A DNA stretch of 64,000 nt from Betaproteobacteria bacterium (GTDB lineage: Bacteria > Pseudomonadota > Gammaproteobacteria > Burkholderiales > Usitatibacteraceae). This document shows, piece after piece, positions 32,979 through 42,895 of this stretch. The notes below the pieces were generated by a model, which did not search any database, was not told where the DNA came from, and worked only from the letters and a program-made list of their open reading frames with translations. The first letter of the stretch is position 1. Every line of letters begins with the position of its first letter. The DNA is taken from NCBI GenBank assembly GCA_016711875.1, contig JADJSD010000001.1:1426001-1490000 (forward strand), written 5' to 3'. A program made the position numbers and the translations under genes.

Positions 32979-34408
32979 CCATCGACGGCCGCGAGATCGA
33001 GGCCAAGGCCGGGCAGACGGTGATGCAGGCCGCCCGCGATCACGGGATCTTCATCCCCTACTTCTGCTGGCACCCGAACCTCTCGGTGCCCGGCAACTGC
33101 CGCATCTGCGTGGTGGGGGTCGCGGAGAAGGACGGCGGCGAGTGGGTCGAGATCGCCTGCAACATGCCGGCGGCCGAGGGCATGGTGGTCTTCACCGCGA
33201 GCGAGAAGGTGAAGGCGCGCCGCAAGGCCACGATGGAATTCATCACGCTCAACCACCCGGTCGACTGCGGCATCTGCGACAAGGCGGGCGAGTGCACGCT
33301 CCAGGACTACCACTTCGAGTACAACGGCGCGGCCAGCGTCTCGCGCGACGCGAAGACGCACGCCACCAAGCACTTCGACCTGTCCGAGCGCATCGTCCTC
33401 GACAACGAGCGCTGCATCCAGTGCACGCGCTGCGTGCGCTTCACGCGCGAGATCTCGATGTCGAACGGCCTGGGGATGCTCGACCGCGGCGACCACTCCA
33501 TCGTCCGCCCGTCGCCCGACGGCGCCTTCGCGAAGGACGCCTACTCGGACAACGTGATCGACCTGTGCCCCGTCGGCGCGCTCCTCGCGAAGGATTTCCT
33601 GCACAAGGCGCGCGTCTGGTACCTGAAGGCGACGCCGTCGGTCTGCCCGGGCTGCGAACGCGGCTGCGGCGTGAACCTGTGGCACCGCAAGGACGAGTGG
33701 AAGCTGCGCTCGCCGCGGCAGGCCGCGCGCAACGAGGGCATCGACCGCGTGACGCCGATCGAGAACCCGGCCGTGAACGGGCCCTGGGTGTGCAACAAGG
33801 CGCGCGACCTGCCCAGGCTCTTCGGTCGCGTCCGGGCCACCGGCCCGCTCTTCAAGGGCGCCCCCGCGCCGTGCGAGGCCGCGGTACTGGAAGCCCGCGC
33901 GCTCATCGCCGAGGCGAAGCGGCCGGTCGCCGTGGTCTCGAGCTGGGCCTCCAACGAGGAACTCGCGGCCTTCAAGGCCGCCTTCGGCTCCCGCTTCGCG
34001 CTCGTCGCCAAGCGGGATCACGAGCCGCAACCCGGCGAGGTGGTCCAGGACGACCTGCTCATCCGCGCCGACAAGAACCCGAACGCGGCCGGCGTGCGTG
34101 CCGTGCTGGGCGAATGCGGGACCGAGGTGCCGAAGGACGCGGACCTCGTGCTCGTCTGGGGCGAGGGCTTCGACTTCCGAGCGGTGCCGGCGGGCGCGAA
34201 GATCGTCTTCCTGAACGCCTTCCTCGCCCCCGAGAACGGCCACGCCGACGTCTTCCTGCCCCTCTCGATCCAGACCGAGCGCAGCGGCCACTACACCAAC
34301 TTCGCGGGCGTCACGAGCCGCTTCGAGCGCTGCTTCGCCCTGCCGCCGGGCGTGCTGCATGCCGAGGAGCTTTTCGGATCCCTCGTGGGCAACGGAAGGG
34401 GCGCGTGA
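32966..34408 (+). CDS. nuoG: NADH-quinone oxidoreductase subunit G, short form
   Basis: 480 residues, far shorter than the 700-900 usual for this subunit. All electron-wire clusters are present: [2Fe-2S] C34, C45, C48, C65; [4Fe-4S] with H97, C101, C104, C110; [4Fe-4S] C150, C153, C156, C201; and the extra N7 set C227, C230, C234, C276. The following molybdopterin-oxidoreductase-like domain is cut down to about 200 residues ending TERSGHYTNFAG. The gene runs without frame disruption into nuoH (TGATG overlap), so the shortening looks genuine rather than a sequencing fault. Confidence 0.94.
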
Positions 34409-35547
34409 TGCTGGCCGACCTCCTCGTCTCCGTGCTCTTCATCGTCTACGCGATCTCGGTCCTCATGGGGTTCGGCACGATCCTCACCTGGGTCGAGCGC
34501 AAGCAGGCGGCCGTGATGGCGGACCGCATCGGCGCCAACCGCGCCTACATCCGCATCCCCGGCACGCAGGTGAAGCTGGTGTGGTGGGGCCTCTTCCACG
34601 GCATGGCCGACGGCCTGAAGATGCTGGTGAAGGAGGACTGGAAGCCGCGCACCTACGACTGGTACGCCTACGCCGTGGCCCCGTGGGTGGTGTTCACCCC
34701 GGTGCTGCTCGTCTTCGCGGTGATCCCGTTCGGGGGCACGCTGCACCCGGCGCACCTGTGGGCGCCGCTCGCCGGGTTCTTCGGCGACAAGAGCTACCCG
34801 ATGCAGATCGCGACCCTCGACGGGGGCCTGCTCATCATCTTCGCCTTCAGCGGCATGACGATCATCGGCGCGATGCTCGCCGGGTGGTCGTCGTCGAACA
34901 AGTTCGCGCTCCTGGGCGCCCTGCGGGCCGGCTCGCAGATGATCTCCTACGAGCTGGTGCTGGGCCTCACGCTGCTGGGCCTCATCCTCATCTACGGCAC
35001 GGTGAACCTGGACGCGATGGTGCGCCACCAGTCCGGCACGGTGCTCGGGTTCCTCCCGGCCTGGGGCATCGTCTACCAGCCCTTCGCCGCCACGCTCTTC
35101 CTCACGGCGGCCATCGCCGAGAACAAGCGGATCCCCTTCGACCTGCCGGAGGCGGAGAGCGAGCTCATCGCGGGCTACTACACCGAGTACTCGGCGATGA
35201 AGATGGGCCTGTTCATGTTCGCCGAGTTCATCGAGATCGCGATCATCGGCGCGCTCTTCACCACCTTCTTCCTGGGCGGCTACAACCTGCCGTACATGAA
35301 CGACGCGGGCTTCGCCTTCCCGGGCGGCGGCACGGCGGCGCTGCCCCACGGCGCGGTCGTCGTCACGCAGATGGTGACCTTCCTCGCCAAGGTCTTCCTG
35401 CTGTGCAGCTTCCAGATCCTCATCCGCTGGTCGCTGCCGCGCTTCCGCTACGACCAGGTGCTCATGTTCGCCTGGAAGTTCATGTTCCCGCTGGCCCTCG
35501 CCAACCTCGTGATCACGGCGGTCGTGATGTGGGCCCTCGGAAAATGA
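34408..35547 (+). CDS. nuoH: NADH-quinone oxidoreductase subunit H
   Basis: 379 residues with about eight membrane helices. It links the quinone chamber to the proton-pumping arm. ERKQAAVMADRIGANRA, DGLKMLVKED and the quinone-site loop ENKRIPFDLPEAESELIAGY are canonical. Start overlaps the nuoG stop. Confidence 0.97.
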   Translation: MLADLLVSVLFIVYAISVLMGFGTILTWVERKQAAVMADRIGANRAYIRIPGTQVKLVWWGLFHGMADGLKMLVKEDWKPRTYDWYAYAVAPWVVFTPVLLVFAVIPFGGTLHPAHLWAPLAGFFGDKSYPMQIATLDGGLLIIFAFSGMTIIGAMLAGWSSSNKFALLGALRAGSQMISYELVLGLTLLGLILIYGTVNLDAMVRHQSGTVLGFLPAWGIVYQPFAATLFLTAAIAENKRIPFDLPEAESELIAGYYTEYSAMKMGLFMFAEFIEIAIIGALFTTFFLGGYNLPYMNDAGFAFPGGGTAALPHGAVVVTQMVTFLAKVFLLCSFQILIRWSLPRFRYDQVLMFAWKFMFPLALANLVITAVVMWALGK

Positions 35548-36119
35548 CCAGGCGAACCCACGTGCGCAAGCGCTACTGGAACGAGCCGGAGATGGGCTGG
35601 TATGAGAAGGCCTACCTGCCGGAGATCCTGAAGGGCCTCGCCATCACCGGAGGCGTCTTCCTGCGCAACATGGCCAAGTGGATGACGGGGAAGAAGGGCG
35701 CGCTCACCACCTACTACCCGGAAGAGACGCGCTGGGACTACGCGCGCGGCAACCGCGGCAAGCACGTCCTCGTGCAGCGGCCGGACGGCTCGCCGCAGTG
35801 CATCGCATGCAACCTGTGCGCCACGGTGTGCCCGGCCAAGGTGATCGAGATCGAGGCGGCGTTCGATCCGGCCGATGCGGCCCACCCGAAGTACCCGGCC
35901 CGCTTCGAGATCGACTATTCGCGCTGCGTGTTCTGCGGCCTGTGCGTGGAAGCCTGCCCGGAGGACGCGATCCGCATGGAGAAGGAAGTGCCCACGCTGC
36001 CCTCGCCGGACCGCCACGTCATGTGGCTCGGCAAGGAGGAGCTCCTCGCCTGGAAGCCCGCGCGCGACGCCGCCAAGCCGTACCCCGGCCGGCCCGCCGG
36101 CGACAAGGACCGGCCATGA
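35544..36119 (+). CDS. nuoI: NADH-quinone oxidoreductase subunit I
   Basis: 191 residues carrying two [4Fe-4S] clusters (N6a, N6b): C86-x2-C89-x2-C92-x3-C96 and C128-x2-C131-x2-C134-x3-C138, both followed by proline as in 8Fe ferredoxins. The N-terminal amphipathic segment lies on NuoH. ATGA overlap with nuoH; the tail after residue 170 is basic and unstructured. Confidence 0.96.
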   Translation: MTRRTHVRKRYWNEPEMGWYEKAYLPEILKGLAITGGVFLRNMAKWMTGKKGALTTYYPEETRWDYARGNRGKHVLVQRPDGSPQCIACNLCATVCPAKVIEIEAAFDPADAAHPKYPARFEIDYSRCVFCGLCVEACPEDAIRMEKEVPTLPSPDRHVMWLGKEELLAWKPARDAAKPYPGRPAGDKDRP

Positions 36120-36646
36120 TCGACACCGTCCTCGCGAGCCTCGACACCGTCTTCCTCTACGTCTTCGCGGGCTGCGCGTTCCTGAGCGCCGCGCTCATGC
36201 TCTTCCTCAAGGAGCCGATGCGGGTCGCGCTCGCGCTCATCTCGTGCATGGTGTTCCTGGGCGGGGTTTACGGCCTCCTGGGCGTGCACTTCATCGCGGC
36301 CTTCCAGGTGCTGATCTACGTGGGCGCCGTGATGGTGTTCATGGTCTACGCGATCATGCTGCTCGACCCGCGCGACGAATCGATGAAGGTGCGCTACTCG
36401 CACTTCCTGTGGCCCGGGGCCGTCGGCTACGTGCTGCTGGTGGAGGCGCTCACCGCGGGCATCTGGAACGACCTCCCGGGCCCGCCGCGCGGCCCGGCCG
36501 GCGAGCCCTTCAGCCTCAAGGCCTTCTCCGAGGTCTTCCTGTCGGAGTACTGGCTGCACTTCGAGCTCACCTCGGTCCTGCTCGTGGCGGCCGTGGTCGC
36601 GGCCCTCGCCGTGATCCGCGTGAACCGGAAGGATCCCCGTGGATAA
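36116..36646 (+). CDS. nuoJ: NADH-quinone oxidoreductase subunit J
   Basis: 176 residues, five membrane helices. The conserved third helix with QVLIYVGAVMVFMVYAIMLL includes the pi-bulge region of the proton path. Start overlaps the nuoI stop; its end overlaps nuoK by 8 bases. Confidence 0.95.
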   Translation: MIDTVLASLDTVFLYVFAGCAFLSAALMLFLKEPMRVALALISCMVFLGGVYGLLGVHFIAAFQVLIYVGAVMVFMVYAIMLLDPRDESMKVRYSHFLWPGAVGYVLLVEALTAGIWNDLPGPPRGPAGEPFSLKAFSEVFLSEYWLHFELTSVLLVAAVVAALAVIRVNRKDPRG

Positions 36647-36941
36647 GATCCAGGTCCTGCTCGCCCTCGCCGCGGCGCTCTTCACGATGGGGCTGACCGG
36701 CGTGGTGATCCGCCGCAACGTCCTCGTGATGCTCATGTGCATGGAGCTCATGCTGAACGGCGTGAACCTATCGCTCGTCGCGTTCGCCCACCAGCTGGGC
36801 GAGTCCGTGGGCGCGGTGCTGGTGTTCCTGGTGTTCGTCGTCGCGACGGCGGAGATCGCCGTCGCCATCCCGATCGTGCTGCTGCTGGTCCGCCGCAAGC
36901 GCACGCTCGACCTCGAAGCGTTCACGGACCTGAAGGGCTAG
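36639..36941 (+). CDS. nuoK: NADH-quinone oxidoreductase subunit K
   Basis: 100 residues, GTG start. Three helices; the two functional glutamates are seen in CMELMLNGVNL and VVATAEIAVA. Canonical length. Confidence 0.96.
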   Translation: MDKIQVLLALAAALFTMGLTGVVIRRNVLVMLMCMELMLNGVNLSLVAFAHQLGESVGAVLVFLVFVVATAEIAVAIPIVLLLVRRKRTLDLEAFTDLKG

Positions 36942-36949
36942 CCGCGGCC

Positions 36950-38827
36950 ATGGGCCTTCTCACCCTCATCGTCCTCCTGCCCCTGCTGGGGTTCCTGCTG
37001 AACGGGCTGCTGGGCAATCGCCTGGGCAAGACCTTCGTCTCCGTGGTGGGCTGCGGCCTGCCCGCCATCGCCTTCGCGGTCACGATCAAGGTGGTGCTCG
37101 ACGCGAAGGGCGCCGGCTGGGCGCCGGTCTCGGAACTCGCGTTCGTGTGGGCCATGGTCGGCCCCGACGTGTTCGAGGTCGCCTTCTGGTTCGACCGCCT
37201 CACCGCGATCATGGCGCTCATCATCACCGGCGTCGGCACGCTGATCCACATCTACTCGATGGGGTACATGCACGAGGACAGGAGCTACGCGCGCTACTTC
37301 GCGTACCTGAACCTGTTCCTCTTCTTCATGCTGCTCCTGGTCCTGGGCAAGTCGCTGCTGGTGCTCTTCGTCGGCTGGGAAGGCGTGGGCCTGGCGTCCT
37401 ACCTGCTCATCGGCTTCTGGTTCGACGACATCGAGAAGGCCAAGGCGGGCAAGAAGGCCTTCATCGTGAACCGCATCGGCGACGCCGGGTTCCTGCTGGG
37501 CATGTTCGTCCTGTATTCGACGGTCGGCACGCTCGACATGCCGAAGATCAACGCGGCCTTCGGCAGCGCGGCGCTCCCGGCCGTCTCGGCGAGCCTCGTC
37601 GGGTTGCTCCTCTTCATCGGCGCCACGGGCAAGAGCGCGCAGATCCCGCTCTACGTGTGGCTGCCGGATGCGATGGCGGGCCCCACGCCGGTCTCGGCCC
37701 TCATCCACGCGGCGACCATGGTGACGGCGGGTGTCTATCTCATCGCGCGCATGTCCGGCGTCTACGCACTGGCGCCCGAAGCCGGCACGGTGATCGCGGC
37801 GGTGGGTGCGCTCACGGCCGTGGTCGCGGCGACCATCGCCGTGGCGCAATACGACATCAAGAAGGTGCTCGCCTATTCCACGGTCTCGCAGCTGGGCTTC
37901 ATGTTCGTCGCCGCGGGCGTGGGCGCGTACGGCGTCGCGGTCTTCCACGTGTATACCCACGCCTTCTTCAAGGCTTGCCTGTTCCTGGGCTCCGGCAGCG
38001 TGATCCACGCCATGTCGGGCGAGCAGGACATCCGCAAGATGGGCGGCCTCGCGAAGAAGATCCCCGTCACCTTCGCGACGTTCGCCGTGGCGACGGCGGC
38101 CATCGCCGGCGTGCCGCCGCTCGCGGGCTTCTTCTCGAAGGACGAGATCCTGCTCTACGCCTTCGCGAGCGAGAAGGGCGGCGGAACGCTCCTGTTCGCC
38201 GTGATGGCCTTCACGGCGCTTCTCACCGCGTTCTACATGTCGCGCCTGCTCTGGCTCACGTTCTTCGGCAAGCCGCGCATGGGGCCGGAGGTGGAGCACC
38301 ACATCCACGAGTCGCCGCCGTCGATGACGATCGTGCTCGTGATCCTGGCGGTGCTCTCGGCGGCCGGCGGCTTCTTCTCCGTGCCGCACTTCCTCGAACC
38401 CCTCGCGAAGCTGCCGGCCCTGAAGGGCGACCCCGATCACCTGCATCACCTGATCGTGGGCGCCTCCGTGGCCATCGCGGCCATCGGCATCGGGGCGGCG
38501 GCCTGGTTCTTCGCGGGCGACGCCTCGCGGGCCGCGGCGGTGCGCGGGCGCTTCGAGGGCCTCTTCAAGGTGCTTTACAACAAGTACTACGTGGACGAGT
38601 TCTACGAAGCCGTCGTCGGCAAGCCCCTGCACTGGATCTCCGACAAGGTCTTCCTGCGCGTGGGCGACCGCTTCCTCATCGACGGCACGCTGAACGGGCT
38701 GGCGGCACTCGCCTCGGGCGTGGCCGGGCGCCTCTCGCGCGTGCAGACGGGCAGCATCCACCTCTACGCATTCCTGGTGGTGGCGGGCCTCGTCGGCAGC
38801 CTCCTGTGGGTGTGGCGCCATGGTTGA
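36950..38827 (+). CDS. nuoL: NADH-quinone oxidoreductase subunit L
   Basis: 625 residues, the most distal antiporter-like pump with the long lateral helix at its C-terminus. LFVGWEGVGLASYLLIGFW, GKSAQIPLYVWLPDAMAGPT and HAFFKACLFLGSGS are canonical. A separate ATG start 8 bases after the nuoK stop; the end overlaps nuoM by 8 bases. Confidence 0.97.
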   Translation: MGLLTLIVLLPLLGFLLNGLLGNRLGKTFVSVVGCGLPAIAFAVTIKVVLDAKGAGWAPVSELAFVWAMVGPDVFEVAFWFDRLTAIMALIITGVGTLIHIYSMGYMHEDRSYARYFAYLNLFLFFMLLLVLGKSLLVLFVGWEGVGLASYLLIGFWFDDIEKAKAGKKAFIVNRIGDAGFLLGMFVLYSTVGTLDMPKINAAFGSAALPAVSASLVGLLLFIGATGKSAQIPLYVWLPDAMAGPTPVSALIHAATMVTAGVYLIARMSGVYALAPEAGTVIAAVGALTAVVAATIAVAQYDIKKVLAYSTVSQLGFMFVAAGVGAYGVAVFHVYTHAFFKACLFLGSGSVIHAMSGEQDIRKMGGLAKKIPVTFATFAVATAAIAGVPPLAGFFSKDEILLYAFASEKGGGTLLFAVMAFTALLTAFYMSRLLWLTFFGKPRMGPEVEHHIHESPPSMTIVLVILAVLSAAGGFFSVPHFLEPLAKLPALKGDPDHLHHLIVGASVAIAAIGIGAAAWFFAGDASRAAAVRGRFEGLFKVLYNKYYVDEFYEAVVGKPLHWISDKVFLRVGDRFLIDGTLNGLAALASGVAGRLSRVQTGSIHLYAFLVVAGLVGSLLWVWRHG

Positions 38828-40382
38828 CGCGACCCTGCTGAACCTGGTCCTGTGGCTCCCCTTCCTGGGGATGCTCGCCATCGCGGCCATCCCGAAGGGC
38901 AACGCGGCACTCGTGCGGCAATTCACGCTCGCCCTGATGGTCGTGCAGCTCGTCCTCGCCGCGATCCTCTACGTCCACTTCGACCCGGCGGCGAGCGGCC
39001 TGCAGGCGGCCACGCGCATCGCGTGGATTCCCGACTGGGGCGTCACCTACACGATCGGCCTGGACGGCTACAACGTGCTGCTGGTCCTGCTCACGGCGTT
39101 CCTGGGCCCCCTCGTGACGGCCGGGGCCTTCAGCGCCATCCAGAAGGACGTGAAGCTTTTCTACGCGATGGTGCTGCTCATCCAGTTCGCGATGGTGGGC
39201 ACCTTCGTCGTGCAGGACCTCTTCGTCTTCTACCTGTTCTGGGAACTGATGCTGATCCCGATGTTCCTCATGATCGGCATCTGGGGCGGCGAGCGGCGCA
39301 TCTACGCCACGCTCAAGTTCTTCCTCTACACGGCCTTCGGCAGCATCCTGATGCTGGCCGCGGTGATCTACCTGGTGTGGGCGCAGTGGAAGGCGACGGG
39401 TGCGATGTCCTTCGCGTTCGCCGACCTTTACAAGGTGAACCTGCCCCTCGCCACCCAGCAGTGGCTCCTCGCGGCCTTCGCGTTCTCCTTCGCGATCAAG
39501 GTGCCGATGGTGCCGCTGCACACGTGGCTGCCGGACGCGCACGTGGAAGCGCCCACCGCCGGCTCCGTGATCCTCGCGGGCGTGCTCCTCAAGATGGGCA
39601 CGTACGGCTTCATGAAGCTCGGCTTCCCGCTCTTCCCGGACGCCACCCGCCTCGCGGTGCCGCTCTTCGCGACCCTGGGCGTCATCAGCATCGTCTACGG
39701 CGCGTGCCTCGCGCTCGTGCAGACGGACATCAAGAAGATCATCGCCTACTCCTCCATCAGCCACCTGGGCTACGTGGTGCTGGGCCTCGTGAGCCTCGAC
39801 CTGCTGGGCATCCAGGGCGCGATGATCCAGATGGTGAGCCACGGCCTCGTCGCCGCCGGGCTCTTCCTCATGGTCGGCATGATCTACGAGCGCTGTCACA
39901 CGCGGGAGCTCGCGGCCTACGGCGGCCTCGCGCGGTTGCTGCCGGTGTATTCGGTGTTCTTCCTCATCCTCACCCTCGCCTCGGTGGGCCTGCCCACGAC
40001 GAGCGGCTTCACGGGCGAATTCCTCGTGCTGCTGGGCGCCTTCGCGGCCGGCTGGCGGCAGTACCAGGGCGGCTCGATCTACTTCCTGGCGATGGCGGGC
40101 ATCGCCGCCACGGGCGTGGTGCTGGGCGCGCTCTACATGCTGTGGTTCGCGCAGCGCTTCCTCTTCGGCGCGGAGAAGGCGCCGCACGCGCCGGTCGCGG
40201 ACCTGAACGGCCGCGAGAAGACCATCCTCGTCATCCTCGTCGCCTCCATCTTCTGGCTCGGCCTCTTCCCGGACGGCGCGCTGAGGAAGACGGAACTCGC
40301 GGCGCGCGACTACCAGCAACTCGTGAACCAGAAGCGCACGGGGCCGGCCTTGCCCGCGCTGCCCGCCGGAGAGAAGCGATGA
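38820..40382 (+). CDS. nuoM: NADH-quinone oxidoreductase subunit M
   Basis: 520 residues, about 14 membrane helices. It has LFWELMLIPMFLMIGIWGG, KVPMVPLHTWLPDAHVEAPT and the lysine helix TDIKKIIAYSSISHLGYV of the second antiporter-like subunit. Coupled to nuoL and nuoN by overlaps. Confidence 0.97.
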   Translation: MVDATLLNLVLWLPFLGMLAIAAIPKGNAALVRQFTLALMVVQLVLAAILYVHFDPAASGLQAATRIAWIPDWGVTYTIGLDGYNVLLVLLTAFLGPLVTAGAFSAIQKDVKLFYAMVLLIQFAMVGTFVVQDLFVFYLFWELMLIPMFLMIGIWGGERRIYATLKFFLYTAFGSILMLAAVIYLVWAQWKATGAMSFAFADLYKVNLPLATQQWLLAAFAFSFAIKVPMVPLHTWLPDAHVEAPTAGSVILAGVLLKMGTYGFMKLGFPLFPDATRLAVPLFATLGVISIVYGACLALVQTDIKKIIAYSSISHLGYVVLGLVSLDLLGIQGAMIQMVSHGLVAAGLFLMVGMIYERCHTRELAAYGGLARLLPVYSVFFLILTLASVGLPTTSGFTGEFLVLLGAFAAGWRQYQGGSIYFLAMAGIAATGVVLGALYMLWFAQRFLFGAEKAPHAPVADLNGREKTILVILVASIFWLGLFPDGALRKTELAARDYQQLVNQKRTGPALPALPAGEKR

Positions 40383-41761
40383 GCCCGGGCCTCGTATTCG
40401 CCGCGATGCTGCCGGAGCACCTGCTGCTCTCGGGCCTGGTGGCCCTGCTGATCCTCGAGATCGTATCCGACGAACCGAAGGGCGAGCTCGCCGTGAGCCT
40501 CGTCGCCGTGGGCCTCGCCGGCCTCGCGGCCGCATGGATCGCTTCCCAGGGCCGCACGCTCGAGCCCTTCCCGGGCCAGTTCGTCGTGACGCCCGTCATC
40601 GCGTGGGCGAAGGCGGCGGTGCTGCTCCTCGCGATTCCGGTGCTGCTCATCTCGCGGGAGGACTTCGAGCGCGGCCCGTTCTACCCGCTGCTCCTGTCCT
40701 CGCTCTACGGCATCCTCCTCATCGCTTCTTCCGGCAGCTTCCTCACGCTGTTCCTGGGGATCGAGATCATGTCGATCCCGGTGTACGTGCTGGTGCTCCT
40801 CGCCTATCGCCGCCCGGAAAGCGCCGAGGCCGCGCTCAAGTACCTCGTGCTCTCGGGCACGGCGAGCGCCTCGCTCCTCATGGGCGCCTCGCTTCTCTTC
40901 GGCTCCACGGGTTCGCTCTCCATCACGGCCTTCGCCGCCGCGCTCGGCTCCGACGCGATCCTCGCCCGCACGGCCGTGGTGATGGTGCTCGCCGCGCTCT
41001 TCGTGAAGGCGGCCATCGTGCCCTTCCACGGCTGGGCGCCGGATGCCTACGAGGCCTCGAGCATCCCGGTGACGGCCTTCATGGCCACGCTGGTGAAGGC
41101 GGGCGTGCTGCTCGCGGCGCTCAGGCTCTTCGGGGAAGCGACCGTCGACCCGGCCCACGCCGCCCTGCTCGCGTTGCTGCCGGTGGTTTCCATCGCTTGG
41201 GGCAACCTCGCGGCCATGCGCCAGCCGAACCTGCGGCGCATGATCGCCTACTCCTCCATTGCGCACGCGGGCTACCTCTTCCTCGCCTTCCTGGGCGACG
41301 GCGCGGGGCGCTTCGAGGCGGTGCTCTTCTACCTGGCCGCGTACGGCGTCATGAACATCCTCGCCTTCGCGGCGCTGCCGTCCGACAAGGACGACGTCGC
41401 GCGCGACAGCCTCGAGACGCTGAAGGGCCTCTTCCACAGGAACCCCTTCGCCGCGATCGTGATCGCCATCGCGATGCTCTCGCTCGCGGGCATCCCGCCC
41501 TTCCCGGGCTTCATCGGCAAGTTCCTGATCTTCAAGAACGTGCTCGCCGCCGGCTGGACGATGGTGGCGGTCATCGGCCTCATCGGCAGCTACCTGGGCA
41601 TCTACTTCTACCTGCGGGTCGTGCAGTACATGTTCATGAGCCCGTCGGCCTTCCACGGTCCCTCGCCCGGGCGCGCGCTGGCGGTGGGCGCGAGCGTCTT
41701 CTGCCTGGCCCTGTCGCTCGCCATCGCCCTCGCGCCGGCCTGGTTCCTGGCGCGGTTCTGA
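40379..41761 (+). CDS. nuoN: NADH-quinone oxidoreductase subunit N
   Basis: 460 residues, third antiporter-like pump and last gene of the operon. LGIEIMSIPVYVLV, VPFHGWAPDAYEASS, RMIAYSSIAHAGY and PPFPGFIGKF are diagnostic. No clear intrinsic terminator follows before the tRNA promoter, so read-through into tRNA-Phe is possible. Confidence 0.96.
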   Translation: MSPGLVFAAMLPEHLLLSGLVALLILEIVSDEPKGELAVSLVAVGLAGLAAAWIASQGRTLEPFPGQFVVTPVIAWAKAAVLLLAIPVLLISREDFERGPFYPLLLSSLYGILLIASSGSFLTLFLGIEIMSIPVYVLVLLAYRRPESAEAALKYLVLSGTASASLLMGASLLFGSTGSLSITAFAAALGSDAILARTAVVMVLAALFVKAAIVPFHGWAPDAYEASSIPVTAFMATLVKAGVLLAALRLFGEATVDPAHAALLALLPVVSIAWGNLAAMRQPNLRRMIAYSSIAHAGYLFLAFLGDGAGRFEAVLFYLAAYGVMNILAFAALPSDKDDVARDSLETLKGLFHRNPFAAIVIAIAMLSLAGIPPFPGFIGKFLIFKNVLAAGWTMVAVIGLIGSYLGIYFYLRVVQYMFMSPSAFHGPSPGRALAVGASVFCLALSLAIALAPAWFLARF

Positions 41762-41779
41762 GCCGGCCGGAAGGGTGGG

Positions 41780-41809
41780 TTGGCTGCCCCCCGGCTGAAA
41801 CGCTATAAT
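41780..41809 (+). promoter_or_regulatory. tRNA-Phe promoter
   Basis: TTGGCT (41780-41785), 18 bases, then a perfect TATAAT (41804-41809). The mature tRNA begins 56 bases downstream. Confidence 0.7.
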
Positions 41810-41864
41810 TGCGGGCTTGTCTGGCCTGCTAGCTTGAGTTGCGGGCCGGGGAACGCAGTGACAC

Positions 41865-41940
41865 GGCCTGGTAGCTCAGTTGGTAGAGCAGCGGATTGAA
41901 AATCCGCGTGTCGGTGGTTCGATTCCGCCCCAGGCCACCA
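41865..41940 (+). tRNA. tRNA-Phe (GAA)
   Basis: A 76 base cloverleaf. Acceptor GGCCTGG pairs with CCAGGCC; D arm with AGCTCAGTTGGTAGAGC; anticodon loop TTGAAAA with GAA at 41898-41900; T loop GGTTCGATTCC; discriminator A and an encoded CCA end. It has its own promoter and terminator. Confidence 0.98.
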
Positions 41941-41948
41941 GATTTCCG

Positions 41949-41974
41949 ACGCCCGCTCCCGCAGCGGGCGTTTT
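41949..41974 (+). terminator. tRNA-Phe terminator
   Basis: CGCCCGC (41950-41956) pairs with GCGGGCG (41964-41970), followed by TTTT. The last base is the first of the psd stop codon on the other strand. Confidence 0.85.
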
Positions 41975-42849
41975 CATTGGAGGGGCACGCGCCCGAGCAG
42001 CGCTTCCCCCATCCGTACCCGACGCCCTTCGGCGATGCCCTCCGCCAGCGCGAACCCCGCCGGCGCGAAGACGAGGATCGTCGAGCCATGCTCGAACCAG
42101 CCCATCTCATCGCCGCGTTCCACCGGAACCCGGCAGTCGATGACATGGGGGCCGCGGTAGCCGTGGTGCAGGGGGCCCTCGAGGAATCGAAGCCGGATGC
42201 TCGCCACCAGGATGGCCGCCACGGCCACCAGCATCAGCGGCCCGCCGCCATCCGCCAGCCTGAGTTCGATCGCGGCCCGTTCGTTCCGGCAGAAAAGCCG
42301 CTCGATGCGCTTGAGCGCGATCGGATTCACGTTCCACGTGTCGCCCGCGATGTAGGTCACCCGGCGCACCGACGCCGCCCCGGGCGCGTGGAACCGGTGG
42401 TACATGGCCGACGTGAGCCTGAGCGTGACGTAGAGGCCGTCCCGGTAGCGCACCGCCGTGTCCGCGTCGCCGAAGAGGTCCTCGAGCGCGTACGGAAAGC
42501 CCTTGGCCTGGAAGAGCGTCGTCCCCGCGATGGCGCCGCATGCGCCGACGATGCCGTCGCAGGGGCTCACGAGCACGTCCTCGCGCGGATCGACCGGCCG
42601 GGCGCCCGGCTTCAGTTCCCTCGTGAAGCACTCGTGCAGGCTCGCGAAGGACGTGCGCTTCGCGTCGGAGAGGTCGAGGTCGGTGAAGAGGCGCCACGCA
42701 GCCAGCGAGAGGTCGCGCACCAGGGGCCGTTCGATGCGGCTGAACCAGCCCATGAATTGCGTGAGCAACCGGCGGGGAACGCGGTTCGTGAGCAGGAAAT
42801 TGATGTCCTCCTGGAGGACGACCCGCGCGATGAGGCTTCGGACGGTCAT
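41974..42849 (-). CDS. psd: Phosphatidylserine decarboxylase
   Basis: 291 residues from the ATG at 42849; an ATG at 42882 would add 11. It makes phosphatidylethanolamine from phosphatidylserine at the inner membrane. Features: SPCDGIVGACG, the catalytic-site YHRFHAP, and HGSTILVFAP, whose GST serine becomes the pyruvoyl group on self-cleavage (the family more often has LGST). The arrangement matches the proenzyme form with a short alpha chain at the C-terminus. It is divergent from the aminotransferase gene with only about 45 bases between, so they probably share a control region. Confidence 0.92.
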   Translation of the reverse strand: MTVRSLIARVVLQEDINFLLTNRVPRRLLTQFMGWFSRIERPLVRDLSLAAWRLFTDLDLSDAKRTSFASLHECFTRELKPGARPVDPREDVLVSPCDGIVGACGAIAGTTLFQAKGFPYALEDLFGDADTAVRYRDGLYVTLRLTSAMYHRFHAPGAASVRRVTYIAGDTWNVNPIALKRIERLFCRNERAAIELRLADGGGPLMLVAVAAILVASIRLRFLEGPLHHGYRGPHVIDCRVPVERGDEMGWFEHGSTILVFAPAGFALAEGIAEGRRVRMGEALLGRVPLQ

Positions 42850-42895
42850 GGCCCGGTCATGTGACGAAAGTAGAAACGACATCGAGGAGGTCTCG

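Noticed and set aside
34380..34410. Truncation of nuoG by a frameshift
   Set aside because: The reading frame ends cleanly in a TGATG overlap with nuoH and no molybdopterin-domain remnant is found in other frames downstream.
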